Of a stretch of DNA of 64,000 bases, positions 37,648-47,231 are shown one piece after another (the stretch's first letter is position 1; the number at the start of each line of letters is the position of its first letter). The DNA comes from Sulfurimonas sp. GTDB lineage: Bacteria; Campylobacterota; Campylobacteria; Campylobacterales; Sulfurimonadaceae. The translations under genes and the position numbers were made by a program. The stretch covers positions 23,328 through 87,327 of the forward strand of contig NZ_JACUTS010000002.1 of assembly GCF_014859695.1 (NCBI RefSeq), in the 5' to 3' direction. The notes beneath the pieces were generated by a model. That model did no database searches and was not told where the DNA came from. It was given only the letters and a program-made list of their open reading frames with translations.

Positions 37648-39267
37648 TTAATAATTATATATTTTATTTATAATAAGCTGAACTGATACACGTGAGTTGA
37701 ACTCATTTTTTGTCACGCCGTAACTACAGGTTAACTTTTTTTCACTAGGCATTTCAAGACTCTTTTTAAAAAGTATTAACTCTATCGGTTTTCTCTCATG
37801 GGCAAATTGCTTAAGTAGTACTTTTGTATGCGACTTATCTTTGCCGAAATATTTTATCTCTAATATTTGGGCATCTTTTATTAAAAAAAGCGGACGTAAG
37901 TTTGCTTCTCCGTATGGTTCAAAGCTCTCTAGCAGCTCCAAGAGACTAAAGTCTATCTCATCGCTTGGAAGTATGCCCATAACCTTCTCAAGGGAGAGAA
38001 AGTCTGCCGGGCTTAGTTTTGAGGCACTTTTGTTAAGAGCAGCTTTAAATAAATCTATATTTTTATCCTCAAGAGAGAGACCCGCTGCCATCTTATGTCC
38101 GCCAAATTTGCCCAAAAGGCTGCTGTTTTGCTTGATAAGTTTATATATGTTTATGTTGCCTATGCTTCTGGCGCTCCCTTTGGCAACGCCGTTTTTTATG
38201 CTTAAGACAATTGCCGGCTTTGAGAAGTGATCTACAAGCCTAGAGGCTACAATCCCCACAACGCCCTCATGCCAACCCTCTTTTGCAACAACGATAATAG
38301 TCTCCTCTTCATTAACAAGCTCAAACGCTTCATTCGTAGTTTGAGCTTCTGTTGTGCGTCTGAGCTCATTTAGGGAGTTTAGCTTTTCGAACTGCGTATA
38401 GGCTTTATTTGTTGTTTGTGCAGTTAAAAACTCCAGCGCAATGCTTGCGTCTTCAAGTCTCCCTGCAGAGTTTATGCGTGGTGCAATTGCAAAGGCTATA
38501 TCTTCAGATGTGATGGAGCTTTTATTTAGAAAATCTCTTATTATAATAGAAGAGGGTCTTTGCGAGTGCATCAAAACCTTCAATCCCTCTTTAACAATGG
38601 CTCTATTTATGTCTGTTAAGGGCATGATGTCAGCAATTACCGCAATGCATAAAATATCCAAAAACCCTTTCATGTCGATGTCAAGAGAGAGCTCTTTCTT
38701 TACGAGTCCAAGCAGAAGCCATGCAACTTGAGCTCCGCAGATCTCTTCAAACGGGTAATAGCAGCGTGATAATTTTGGATTTACTATGGCATATGCTTCA
38801 GGAAGAGTTTCTAGCGGCGTGTGGTGATCTGTAATTATGAGTTCTATGCCTCGCTCTTTGCAGATCTTGGCAGCCTCTATGGCTGTTATGCCGTTGTCCA
38901 CCGTTATAACAATGTCTGCATCCACTCTTTTTAAAACGTTTGGACTTACTCCATAACCGTCACTGAAACGGTTTGGGATGATTGTTTGAAGCGGGTAGGG
39001 AATCTGTCTGAAAAAGTCGACCATTATGGCTGTTGCACTTACGCCATCAACATCGTAATCGCCCACAAGGGTTATTTTCTTATTCTCCCTTATGGCAGCG
39101 GCTATTTTTTTAGCTGCCCTTGAAGCATCATGGAGAAGATTTGGATTTGGGATTTGCGAGAGTGTTTTTTCTTGAGTGTCAAATCTTTGAGAGAGCAGCT
39201 CAAAAAGAGCCGACTTGTTTAATATAGGTACATCATCAAAACGAAGTTTCTTTAGAAAGAGATGCAT
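37648..39267 (-). CDS. recJ: Single-stranded-DNA exonuclease RecJ
   Basis: RecJ degrades single-stranded DNA 5' to 3' in recombination and mismatch repair. The 539-residue protein has the DHH phosphoesterase motifs LVGDYDVDGVSAT and TVDNG, then IITDHHTPLETLP. The DHHA1 domain carries GKFGGHKMAAGLSL. A C-terminal OB-like segment follows. It lies immediately downstream of pyrG (two-base gap) on the minus strand. Its first codons contain a 22-base match to the gyrB-dnaN gap. Confidence 0.94.
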   Translation of the reverse strand: MHLFLKKLRFDDVPILNKSALFELLSQRFDTQEKTLSQIPNPNLLHDASRAAKKIAAAIRENKKITLVGDYDVDGVSATAIMVDFFRQIPYPLQTIIPNRFSDGYGVSPNVLKRVDADIVITVDNGITAIEAAKICKERGIELIITDHHTPLETLPEAYAIVNPKLSRCYYPFEEICGAQVAWLLLGLVKKELSLDIDMKGFLDILCIAVIADIMPLTDINRAIVKEGLKVLMHSQRPSSIIIRDFLNKSSITSEDIAFAIAPRINSAGRLEDASIALEFLTAQTTNKAYTQFEKLNSLNELRRTTEAQTTNEAFELVNEEETIIVVAKEGWHEGVVGIVASRLVDHFSKPAIVLSIKNGVAKGSARSIGNINIYKLIKQNSSLLGKFGGHKMAAGLSLEDKNIDLFKAALNKSASKLSPADFLSLEKVMGILPSDEIDFSLLELLESFEPYGEANLRPLFLIKDAQILEIKYFGKDKSHTKVLLKQFAHERKPIELILFKKSLEMPSEKKLTCSYGVTKNEFNSRVSVQLIINKIYNY

Positions 39268-39269
39268 AA

Positions 39270-40898
39270 CTATTTTTGCTGTGAAATATTTAGAGTTGCC
39301 TCAACAAATGCAAGAATGGAAGGGTTTGGAGTTTGAAGTCTTGAGGTAAACTCAGGATGAAACTGAACTCCCAAAAACCATGGATGATCTTTTATCTCAA
39401 CCGCTTCTATAAGCCCGTTTGACTCACCTGTTACAATCATGCCCGCATCTTCAAACTGCTTTCTGTAAGTAGGGTTTGCCTCATATCTGTGGCGGTGTCT
39501 CTCAAAAATTGTTTTTGCTCTGCCGTAGGCTTTGTGTATAATCGAGCCCTCTTTAGTGTCACATGGATACTCTCCAAGACGCATTGTTCCGCCCATTGGA
39601 GATTTGTGTGTTCTAAGTTGCGTATTTCCGCTTTGGTCTATAAAGTTGTCAATAAGGTAGATTATAGGATGAGGTGTGTTTTCATCAAACTCTACGGAGT
39701 TTGCACCCTCCAAACCAAGCACGTTTCTTGCATACTCAACAAGCGTGAGCTGCATGCCGAGGCAGATACCGAGATATGGGATTTTGTTTACGCGTGCGTA
39801 CTCTATGGCTTTGATTTTGCCCTCAACTCCGCGATTTCCAAATCCTCCTGCAACCAAGATTGAGTCGCAATCGCTTAGAAGTGCTTCCGTGCCTCTTGTC
39901 TCAATCTCTTCACTGTCAACCCAATGAATTTCCACGCGCGTATCAAGATGCGCACCTGCATGGATAAGAGATTCCGTTAAAGATTTGTAAGCCTCTTTTA
40001 GTTCGAGATATTTTCCGACAAACCCTAAAACAATGCGGTTTTTAGGCTGAACAATCTTTTTCACAAGAGAGTCCCACTTCTCCATGTCCGGATTTAGTTC
40101 GCCAAGCGAGAGCTCTTTTGATATCGGTTTTAAAATGTTTTGTCTTAAAAATGTAATCGGAATATCATAAATAGTTGCAGCATCAAGAGCCTCTATAACG
40201 CTATCAGCGGAGACGTCACAGCTCATTGCCAGTTTTTTCTTGAATGTTTTTGGGAGCGCATTCTCGCTTCTTGCAATTATCATCTGCGGAGTTATACCGA
40301 TGCGGCGAAGCTCTTGAACGGAGTGCTGGGTAGGTTTGCTTTTTAGCTCGCCTGCCGCTTTGATGTATGGAATAAGCGTGACATGAACAAAAAATGTTCC
40401 CTCTACCTCTTCGTCATGCTTCATCTGTCGGATTGCCTCCATAAATGGAAGACCCTCAATATCTCCTACCGTTCCGCCAAGCTCCACTATAAGGATCTCA
40501 TGACCCTCTCCGGCCTCTTTTATACGTTTTACAATCTCGCCGACGATGTGTGGGATGACCTGAATAGTCTGTCCCAAATAGCCGCCTGCTCGCTCTCTCT
40601 CAATTACGCTAGAGTATACCTGACCTGTAGTAAAGTTGCTCGATTTAAGGTAAGAAGAATCCAAAAATCTTTCGTAGTTTCCGATGTCAAGGTCTGTTTC
40701 GGCTCCATCTTTTGTAACGAAAACTTCCCCATGTTCAAGCGGGCTCATGGTTCCGGGGTCAACATTGATGTATGGATCTATCTTTAACATACCGACTTGT
40801 ATGCCGGCATGTTTTAAGAGTGTGCCAATGCTGGCTGCCGTTATCCCTTTTCCAAGAGAACTTAAAACTCCGCCGGTAACAAAAATATATCTAGTCAT
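39270..40898 (-). CDS. pyrG: CTP synthase
   Basis: PyrG makes CTP from UTP using glutamine-derived ammonia. The N-terminal synthetase domain starts [19 protein letters not shown] (P-loop) and contains [19 protein letters not shown]. The glutaminase domain has the nucleophile elbow LGICLGMQL and the catalytic His-Glu in QFHPEF. The frame is open to 40919, but ATG 40898 has GGAG seven bases upstream and gives the normal family N-terminus and 542 residues. It precedes recJ in one leftward operon. Confidence 0.97.
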   Translation of the reverse strand: MTRYIFVTGGVLSSLGKGITAASIGTLLKHAGIQVGMLKIDPYINVDPGTMSPLEHGEVFVTKDGAETDLDIGNYERFLDSSYLKSSNFTTGQVYSSVIERERAGGYLGQTIQVIPHIVGEIVKRIKEAGEGHEILIVELGGTVGDIEGLPFMEAIRQMKHDEEVEGTFFVHVTLIPYIKAAGELKSKPTQHSVQELRRIGITPQMIIARSENALPKTFKKKLAMSCDVSADSVIEALDAATIYDIPITFLRQNILKPISKELSLGELNPDMEKWDSLVKKIVQPKNRIVLGFVGKYLELKEAYKSLTESLIHAGAHLDTRVEIHWVDSEEIETRGTEALLSDCDSILVAGGFGNRGVEGKIKAIEYARVNKIPYLGICLGMQLTLVEYARNVLGLEGANSVEFDENTPHPIIYLIDNFIDQSGNTQLRTHKSPMGGTMRLGEYPCDTKEGSIIHKAYGRAKTIFERHRHRYEANPTYRKQFEDAGMIVTGESNGLIEAVEIKDHPWFLGVQFHPEFTSRLQTPNPSILAFVEATLNISQQK

Positions 40899-41065
40899 AG
40901 AATAGCTCCAAAATGTCAAACATAGCCGCGATTATAGTATAGAATCTCTTAAATTTAAGTATATGATTTTTTTAAAATATTTAAAGCTCAAAGTTTCTTT
41001 TGCTATAATAACGTTACTTCAAGGGAGCTCTTAAAACCCTTAAAACTAAGATTTGAAAGACTTTT

Positions 41066-42685
41066 ATGGATTCAGCACTTTTGTACATTGTTATGGCTCT
41101 AGGTATCTCCACGGTGTTAAATCTGTTTTTAAAGCGTTTTGGCATTTCGCAGATAATAGGCTACATATTTACCGGTACTATTATGGTTTATGCACTCGAT
41201 TTAAGGTACATGAACGACTCGGCAACTCTAGAGCATATAGGAGAATTTGGTATAGTTTTTTTGATGTTTACGATAGGTCTTGAGATATCCTTGGCTAAGA
41301 TGAACAGCATGAGAAAAGAGATATTTTTCAATGGCTTTTTGCAGGTTGGATTTACCGCCTTGGTTGTTTACGCTATAAGCCACTATCTCTTTTCGCTTGA
41401 GTCAACTTCTGCTCTTATCCTCTCGCTTGCTTTTGCCCTCTCTTCCACCGCCGTGGTTCTTAGTTACTTAAAGAGTTCAAAAGAGATACACAACCCCTAC
41501 GGTCAGCGTGCGACAGGGATACTTATATTTCAAGATATTGCCGTTATTCCAATCCTTATCCTTTTGGGATTTTTGATTAGCAAGGGCGATCAATCAGTAC
41601 TTCTCATAGTTAGAGACACATTTATAAGTGCCGTTTTTGTTATCGGTTTTATGTTTATCGTTGGAAAAAAAGTCATGACTTGGCTTCTGCACTTCTCGGC
41701 TTCAAGCGAAGTTGATGAGCTTTTTATGGGTTCGGTTCTTTTTATAGTCGTCTCTGCTGCACTTTTAGCTTCCTACATGGGCTTTACATACTCTTTAGGG
41801 GCATTTGTTGCGGGGATGATTATAGCTGAGACAAAGTACCACCATAAAGTGGAATCGGACATTGCGCCCTTTAAAGATATACTCCTTGGAACATTCTTTA
41901 TCGTTGTGGGCATGAAGGTAGATGTTCTCTTTTTTATCGACAACTTCTGGCTTATTGTCGGTATCTTTTTGCTTGTTTTGGTTTTAAAGACCATTATTAC
42001 CTATCTTGTAGTGCGAATCACATCTTCACATGTGCTCTCCTTAAAAACAGCACTTGCAATCTCACAGGTTGGAGAGTTCTCTTTTGTTATCTTTGCGGTT
42101 GCAAGCATGGGCGGTCTTTTGGAGAAGGAGCTTGAGTCTCTTTTCGTTCTTGTGGTTATCTTCTCAATGGTAGTGACTCCGTTTTTTATCTCAAGAATCA
42201 ACAGATTTGTAAGCTATGTAAGCCGTCATCAATATCTGGGGCTTAACACCTCCGCATTTATATCCAGAAAGAACCATGTAATCGTCTGCGGCTACAGTAC
42301 CATCGGTAAATTTGTCGCCAAAAATCTTGATGTGCTTGGTGCTCCGTATGTCATAATCGACAACAACCCAAAGCATGTTCAAGAGGCACTATCCGCAGGT
42401 AAAGAGGCATATTTGGGAGATATGTCAAAACTCTCACTCTTAGAAGCACTCCATGCAGAGAGTTCGGCGGCAATTATAGTGACGCTTGATAATATAGAGA
42501 AAAAAAGAGCGATTTGCGAGGCTGTTTTAAAACATACGAAAGATATCAACCTGATAGTAAAAGTCGCTACGCTTGAAGATAAGGAGAATCTTCAAGATTT
42601 GGATATTACATCCATTGTAGATACCAAAGTAGAAGTTGGACGCTTGCTTGTTGAGAAAATGATTACATGTAAGATGAGATATTAA
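41066..42685 (+). CDS. Kef-type (CPA2) cation/proton antiporter with RCK domain
   Basis: The 539-residue protein has about 12 membrane segments of the Na+/H+ exchanger (CPA2) fold across residues 1-390. A cytoplasmic TrkA-N (RCK) Rossmann domain follows (about 400-515) with HVIVCGYSTIGKFVAKNL and DNNPKHV. It is expected to exchange K+ or Na+ for protons, gated by nucleotide. Motifs FMFTIGLEISL and ALSSTAVVL are typical of the family. It heads a tight rightward operon with a HAD phosphatase (six-base gap), a sugar transporter and a mutarotase. Confidence 0.9.
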   Translation: MDSALLYIVMALGISTVLNLFLKRFGISQIIGYIFTGTIMVYALDLRYMNDSATLEHIGEFGIVFLMFTIGLEISLAKMNSMRKEIFFNGFLQVGFTALVVYAISHYLFSLESTSALILSLAFALSSTAVVLSYLKSSKEIHNPYGQRATGILIFQDIAVIPILILLGFLISKGDQSVLLIVRDTFISAVFVIGFMFIVGKKVMTWLLHFSASSEVDELFMGSVLFIVVSAALLASYMGFTYSLGAFVAGMIIAETKYHHKVESDIAPFKDILLGTFFIVVGMKVDVLFFIDNFWLIVGIFLLVLVLKTIITYLVVRITSSHVLSLKTALAISQVGEFSFVIFAVASMGGLLEKELESLFVLVVIFSMVVTPFFISRINRFVSYVSRHQYLGLNTSAFISRKNHVIVCGYSTIGKFVAKNLDVLGAPYVIIDNNPKHVQEALSAGKEAYLGDMSKLSLLEALHAESSAAIIVTLDNIEKKRAICEAVLKHTKDINLIVKVATLEDKENLQDLDITSIVDTKVEVGRLLVEKMITCKMRY

Positions 42686-42691
42686 AACAAT

Positions 42692-43519
42692 ATGAAAAAT
42701 GCTTATATTACAGATTTGGATCACACTTTTTTGCGAACCGATTTGTCTGTAAGCCTTTTTACAAAAGAGATATGGAACGGTTTTGGAGTTGATTCTATCC
42801 TTAGTATAGCAACCGCAAGGACATATAAAAAGACGGCGCAGTTTTTAAAAGATGTAGATGTCAACGCTCCCATGATACTGCTTGATGGCGCATTGATAGC
42901 TACCATGGAGAAAAAGATAATCGGCACAAAGTTTATAAACAAAGAGGTCGGCGATGCAGTGATAGATGAGGGCGCAAAGTTCGGCATCTACCCTTTTGTT
43001 CTCTCTTTGGCAGATAAAAATCTGAGTGAAGCTTTCTCCTACTCTACAGTCTTAAACGTATATCAAACAAAGATTCTTAAAAACTACAAAAAAGATGAGT
43101 ATCATCATCAAGAGAAAAATCTTCGCGCCATGAGTGACAATTTTAAGATTGTATATTTTGGTGAAGAGGAGCTTTTAAGAAGAGTCGCATCGCATCTTAG
43201 AGGAGTTTTTGGAGACACGCTTAAGTATATTTTGGCTCCAGAAGCCTATGCAGGCTGCTACTTTTTGACGCTGCTTCACAAAGATGCGGACAAATCACAT
43301 GGCATACGAAGCGTTAGCGAAGCAATAGGCTTTGACTTAAAGAGGTTGAGTGTTTTTGGAGACAACTTTAATGATATAGGCATGTTTGAGTTAGCGGGAA
43401 CATCCATTGCGGTAGCAAATGCGCAAGAGGGCGTAAAAAAGGCGGCAAAAATAGTTCTGCCGCATACAAATGATGAAGACGGCGTTGCAAACTATCTTAA
43501 AGGGCTTAAAAATGTCTAA
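42692..43519 (+). CDS. HAD-superfamily (Cof/SPP-type) phosphatase
   Basis: The 275-residue protein has HAD motif I ITDLDHTFLRTD with both catalytic Asp residues, a Cof-type cap domain (about 85-180), the motif III lysine in DADKSHGIRSV, and motif IV VFGDNFNDIGMF. This subgroup contains phosphatases for sugar phosphates and related small molecules. Its place between the antiporter and a FucP-type sugar transporter, with a hexose-6-phosphate mutarotase beyond, argues for a sugar phosphate. Its last eight bases overlap the start of the transporter gene. Confidence 0.88.
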   Translation: MKNAYITDLDHTFLRTDLSVSLFTKEIWNGFGVDSILSIATARTYKKTAQFLKDVDVNAPMILLDGALIATMEKKIIGTKFINKEVGDAVIDEGAKFGIYPFVLSLADKNLSEAFSYSTVLNVYQTKILKNYKKDEYHHQEKNLRAMSDNFKIVYFGEEELLRRVASHLRGVFGDTLKYILAPEAYAGCYFLTLLHKDADKSHGIRSVSEAIGFDLKRLSVFGDNFNDIGMFELAGTSIAVANAQEGVKKAAKIVLPHTNDEDGVANYLKGLKNV

Positions 43520-44777
43520 CAAAACATCGTTCCTTCCAATGGTTATCATAGGGGTTCTCTTTTTTATTTTCGGCTTTGTTACATGGCTAAACGGTTCGCT
43601 TATCCCATTTTTAAAGGTTATCTGCGACCTTAACGAGTTTGAGGCTCTTTTTGTGACTTTCGTCTTCTATATAGCCTATACGGTTATGGCTCTGCCGATG
43701 TCTTACGTGATTGAAAAAATAGGGTATAAAAACTCAATGGCACTCGGCTTGGCGATTATGACAGTTGGGAGCCTTCTCTTTATACCCGCAGCGCAGAGGG
43801 AGAGTTTTACACTTTTCTTGATAGCTCTTTTTGCTCTTGGGTCGGGTCTTACTATCTTGCAGACTGCATCAAACCCCTACATAGTCTGCATAGGACCAAT
43901 AGAGAGCGCGGCGATGCGTATAAGTATTATGGGGCTTATAAACAAGGGAGCAGGGGTTATCGCACCACTTCTCTTTACCGCATTTATACTCTCAGGGATA
44001 GGTTCGTTGGAGGATCTCTCTGCCGAGTCAAAAGAGGAGCTTGCTTCAAAGCTTATAGCTCCATACATTGTTATGGCACTGCTGCTTAGCTCTCTTATCA
44101 TCCTTGTGAAGTTCTCCAAGCTTCCCGAACTTGAGTTTGAAAAAGATGAAGCCGAGGAACAAAAGAGTATTTTTGCGTTTCCACGCGTGGTTTTGGGTGC
44201 ATCCGCACTCTTTTTCTATGTAGGCATAGAGGTTATGGCGGGAGACACCATCGGACTTTACGGACAGCATTTAGGCTTAACAAATGTTACCGCCCTAACC
44301 TCTTATGTAATGTCTTTTATGGTGATTGGGTATGCGCTGGGTGTCGCACTCATACCGAAATATCTCTCACAAGAGCGCGCGCTCATAGGCTCTGCACTTT
44401 TTGGAATACTCTTTTTGCTCGGCGTAGTGCTCTCATCTCAAAGCCACGGAATTTCAGAGGTTTTATGGGGATGGAGCGGCATTAGAACTCTTCCAAATAC
44501 CGTGACTTTTGTAGCATTTTTAGGGTTTGCAAATGCTCTTGTATGGCCGACGATCTGGCCGCTTGCACTTGAGGGTTTGGGAAAGCGCACTGCACAAGCA
44601 AGCGCTCTTTTGATTATGGCTATAGCAGGCGGTGCGATCCTTCCGCTTATATTTGGAAAGATATCTTACGTCAGCGGAGATATGCAGTCAACATACCTTA
44701 TGGGGATAATCTGTTATCTCTTTATACTACTTTACGCTCTTAGATGGCATAAGATAAAGTCTTGGGATGAGTTGTGA
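43512..44777 (+). CDS. MFS sugar transporter, FucP/GluP family
   Basis: The 421-residue protein has about 12 membrane segments and typical FucP-family parts: FFIFGFVTWLNGSLIPFLK at the first segment, ALGSGLTILQTASNPYI, and GFANALVWPTIWPLALEGLG. These point to a proton- or sodium-coupled importer of a hexose or fucose-like sugar. The chosen ATG 43512 has an AAAGGG site inside the preceding gene; an in-frame ATG at 43470 lies deeper in it. Sugar uptake is unexpected for an autotroph, but such transporters occur scattered in Sulfurimonas-like genomes. Confidence 0.9.
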   Translation: MSNKTSFLPMVIIGVLFFIFGFVTWLNGSLIPFLKVICDLNEFEALFVTFVFYIAYTVMALPMSYVIEKIGYKNSMALGLAIMTVGSLLFIPAAQRESFTLFLIALFALGSGLTILQTASNPYIVCIGPIESAAMRISIMGLINKGAGVIAPLLFTAFILSGIGSLEDLSAESKEELASKLIAPYIVMALLLSSLIILVKFSKLPELEFEKDEAEEQKSIFAFPRVVLGASALFFYVGIEVMAGDTIGLYGQHLGLTNVTALTSYVMSFMVIGYALGVALIPKYLSQERALIGSALFGILFLLGVVLSSQSHGISEVLWGWSGIRTLPNTVTFVAFLGFANALVWPTIWPLALEGLGKRTAQASALLIMAIAGGAILPLIFGKISYVSGDMQSTYLMGIICYLFILLYALRWHKIKSWDEL

Positions 44778-45610
44778 TAACTCACAAAAAACTGCCAAAC
44801 GGCTTTGCTTATATTGAGATAAAAAACTCTGCCGCAGAGGCAAAAATAGCGCTTCAGGGCGCACATCTGTTTCACTATGCAAGAGTAGGGGAAGAGCCTA
44901 TTTTATGGCTTAGCGAAGTGAGCGATTTTGAGCTAGGAAAAGCTATCCGTGGAGGAGTTCCGATCTGCTGGCCATGGTTTGGTTTTAATGAAGACAGAAC
45001 TCTGCCGCAGCACGGCTTTGCAAGAGTCTCTTTGTGGGAGTTTGTCTGCAGTGATGAGTCGGACGAGAAGAGAACAACTTTGACTTTTAGGCTGACTCAC
45101 AATAAAAAAACGCTTCAGATGTGGCACTATAAGTTTGAGCTTGAGTTGCATGTAACTATCTCAGACAAGCTGACTATGGAACTTAAAACGACAAATATAG
45201 ATGACAAAGAGTTTGAGATTACACAAGCGCTTCATACCTATTTTAAAGTTTCGCATATCTCTAATGTGAGTGTCAAGGGGTTTAATAAAAACCCCTATCT
45301 TGATGCCCTGACATACAAAAATAAGGTGCAAGATGGAGATATAACCTTCAATCAAGAGGTTGACAGAGTTTACCAAGAGGTTGATGGCATAATCGTTTTA
45401 AAAGATAAAAAGAGAGAGATTAGCATAAACAACGACGGCTCATCTTCCGTGGTTGTTTGGAATCCGTGGATAGAAAAAACTTTAAGAATGAGCGCAATGA
45501 AAAAAGATGCCTACGAGAATATGCTCTGCATAGAGTCAGCAAACGCCTTTGATGATGTGAGAGTTGTAAAGCCCCAAAAATCCCATACGCTAAAAGCCAC
45601 AATTTTTTAA
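44774..45610 (+). CDS. D-hexose-6-phosphate mutarotase (YeaD family)
   Basis: The 278-residue aldose-1-epimerase-fold protein interconverts alpha and beta anomers of hexose 6-phosphates. Family parts are ALQGAHLFHYA, AIRGGVPICWPWFG, PQHGFARVSLWEF, an acidic catalytic segment around EITQALHTYFKVSHI, and VVWNPWIEKTLRM. The GTG start at 44774 overlaps the transporter stop codon by four bases, so it is the last gene of the four-gene antiporter-phosphatase-transporter-mutarotase operon. Confidence 0.9.
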   Translation: MITHKKLPNGFAYIEIKNSAAEAKIALQGAHLFHYARVGEEPILWLSEVSDFELGKAIRGGVPICWPWFGFNEDRTLPQHGFARVSLWEFVCSDESDEKRTTLTFRLTHNKKTLQMWHYKFELELHVTISDKLTMELKTTNIDDKEFEITQALHTYFKVSHISNVSVKGFNKNPYLDALTYKNKVQDGDITFNQEVDRVYQEVDGIIVLKDKKREISINNDGSSSVVVWNPWIEKTLRMSAMKKDAYENMLCIESANAFDDVRVVKPQKSHTLKATIF

Positions 45611-45742
45611 TAAAATAAAATTTAACAAAGATAGTAGATTTTATTGTCTATAAATATTTAAGAGAAAAAGAATAAAGTATAGTTGTGGGAAAAGCGTTTA
45701 TGGTTAAATGTAATTTTTACAAATTCCTAGTAGGAGATGAGA

Positions 45743-45994
45743 ATGAAAGCTTCATCAAGAAGAGTTTTTTTCAGATATATGGCTATACTTGGGCTTGTAA
45801 CATGGGGTGCTTCTCCTCTTTTAGCAAAAGGAACAAAAGAGAAGACTATGTATCAGGATAGTCCAAAAGATGGTAAAAAATGTATAGACTGTCTCCATTT
45901 TTTACCAGAAACAAACGAGTGTAAAATAGTAGAGGGTTCCATAAGTCCAGATGGCTGGTGTGTACTCTATTTTAAAGACACGAGAAAAAAATAA
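45743..45994 (+). CDS. High-potential iron-sulfur protein (HiPIP), Tat-exported
   Basis: HiPIPs are small periplasmic [4Fe-4S] electron carriers. The product has a twin-arginine start (SSRRVFFRYMAILG) and a mature part with four cysteines at 47, 50, 60 and 73 in the HiPIP pattern CIDC...ECKIVEGSISPDGWC. ATG 45743 is preferred to 45737, since AGGAG at 45732-45736 is then six bases away; this gives 83 residues. It is a single gene, 132 bases after the mutarotase. In a sulfur oxidiser it may carry electrons to a terminal oxidase or reductase. Confidence 0.9.
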   Translation: MKASSRRVFFRYMAILGLVTWGASPLLAKGTKEKTMYQDSPKDGKKCIDCLHFLPETNECKIVEGSISPDGWCVLYFKDTRKK

Positions 45995-46000
45995 CTATTC

Positions 46001-46978
46001 TTATTTGTTAAGCATAGTATGTGCATCATACGCAAGACGCATAACTCCGATAGCGTAGTTTGAGGAGTTATTGTAGCGCATTATTTTTTTGGCATAAGCT
46101 CTTAGATATTGGAGCTCTTCCTTGTCACATGCAAAACAGTCGTATGTTTTGTCTGCTTTAGAACTTTTCTCATAAACAAGCGAAGCGTTCTCATTTTCAA
46201 ACTCATAATCGTACCATTTGGATTCAATGCTTACGATATCAGGTATTTTGCTCCACTCTATCAGCTCTGTAAATTCTGCTTTTTGGCGTAAAAAATTAGC
46301 TGTAGAGACGATGGCATCTTCCATTTTTGTCAAATCTGCAATTTCTGTTTTATACCCATGAGCATATATAAAACTGTTTGGCATAAACTGTGGAATTCCA
46401 ACTGCTCCTGCGTAAGAGCTTGGCAGGGTGCACTCTTCGGGTGTTACTTCTTTTTTGTAGCAGTGGGTAATTATGGAAGCCATGTTTGTTTTGCCCATAT
46501 TTAGAAGCCACTTCTCTCTAGGGCTGTTTGGCTCTGTTCTGACGACCAAAGTGTTAAAGACAATAAATGCGTCATGGGTCGGCTTTATCTTTCCAAGCCT
46601 TGTCTCTTTGATCAAAATAGCGGCAATTATCTCACGGTTTACGCCATATTTTTGCTCTGCAAAATCATAAACCTCACTATACTCTTTGAGATGCTCAACC
46701 ATATCGGGCACATACTTTACAAGCACGTTGTTTGCTTTTTTCTCATTTTTTTTATGGGTTGTAATGTATTTTGGCTGAAGATATTTATAGCTAATCTCAT
46801 CAAACTTTTTTGTCTTAAAGTAAGAGAGCAAAAACTTGTTTGCATACTCATATGAGACACCGTTTTTGACGGCACTGTTGCAGACATCTATATAATCTTT
46901 GTTTTTAAATTCGCAGTTGTCATATTTCGCAAACAGCAATGTTCCCAGAGAAAGTATAAAAAATATTTTAAACATCAT
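46001..46978 (-). CDS. mltB: Membrane-bound lytic murein transglycosylase, MltB-like
   Basis: The 325-residue exported protein cleaves peptidoglycan glycan strands to 1,6-anhydro-MurNAc ends. A signal peptide covers about residues 1-17. The catalytic Glu is in ILIKETRLGK, followed by PSSYAGAVGIPQFMPNSF, the hallmark of lytic transglycosylase family 3 (GH103). It lies leftward beyond the peptidoglycan-sugar salvage operon (47218-52485), making the substrate for that pathway, though 337 bases containing a small plus-strand gene separate them. Confidence 0.9.
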   Translation of the reverse strand: MMFKIFFILSLGTLLFAKYDNCEFKNKDYIDVCNSAVKNGVSYEYANKFLLSYFKTKKFDEISYKYLQPKYITTHKKNEKKANNVLVKYVPDMVEHLKEYSEVYDFAEQKYGVNREIIAAILIKETRLGKIKPTHDAFIVFNTLVVRTEPNSPREKWLLNMGKTNMASIITHCYKKEVTPEECTLPSSYAGAVGIPQFMPNSFIYAHGYKTEIADLTKMEDAIVSTANFLRQKAEFTELIEWSKIPDIVSIESKWYDYEFENENASLVYEKSSKADKTYDCFACDKEELQYLRAYAKKIMRYNNSSNYAIGVMRLAYDAHTMLNK

Positions 46979-47084
46979 AAACCCTTTTTTTTATTGGTTT
47001 TAGTATAGCATGTTAAACCAAATCCTATTTTAGGTAATAAAAATATTTGTTATAATTTCAAAAAAATTTAAAATAGGAATAGAG

Positions 47085-47231
47085 ATGGAAGTAGATAAGG
47101 CTTGCGACAATAAAATATGTATGAAAAGCGATGAGTGCGCAAGATATCACTCATATTTAGAGGGAAACAAAGATTATAAGACCTTTAAAGGCACAGAGGT
47201 AAAAGGGTGCGGGCAGTTTATACAGAAGTAG
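47085..47231 (+). CDS. 48-residue cysteine-rich small protein
   Basis: A short frame begins MEVDKACDNKICMKSDECAR and ends GCGQFIQK. Cysteines lie at about 7, 12, 18 and 42, with a His at about 22, a spacing that could bind a metal. AGGA precedes the ATG and a TATAAT box lies at 47051-47056. It is convergent with, and overlaps by 14 bases, the nucleotidyltransferase gene at 47218. Its function is unknown to me; the pattern of start signals and cysteines argues for a real gene. Confidence 0.55.
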   Translation: MEVDKACDNKICMKSDECARYHSYLEGNKDYKTFKGTEVKGCGQFIQK

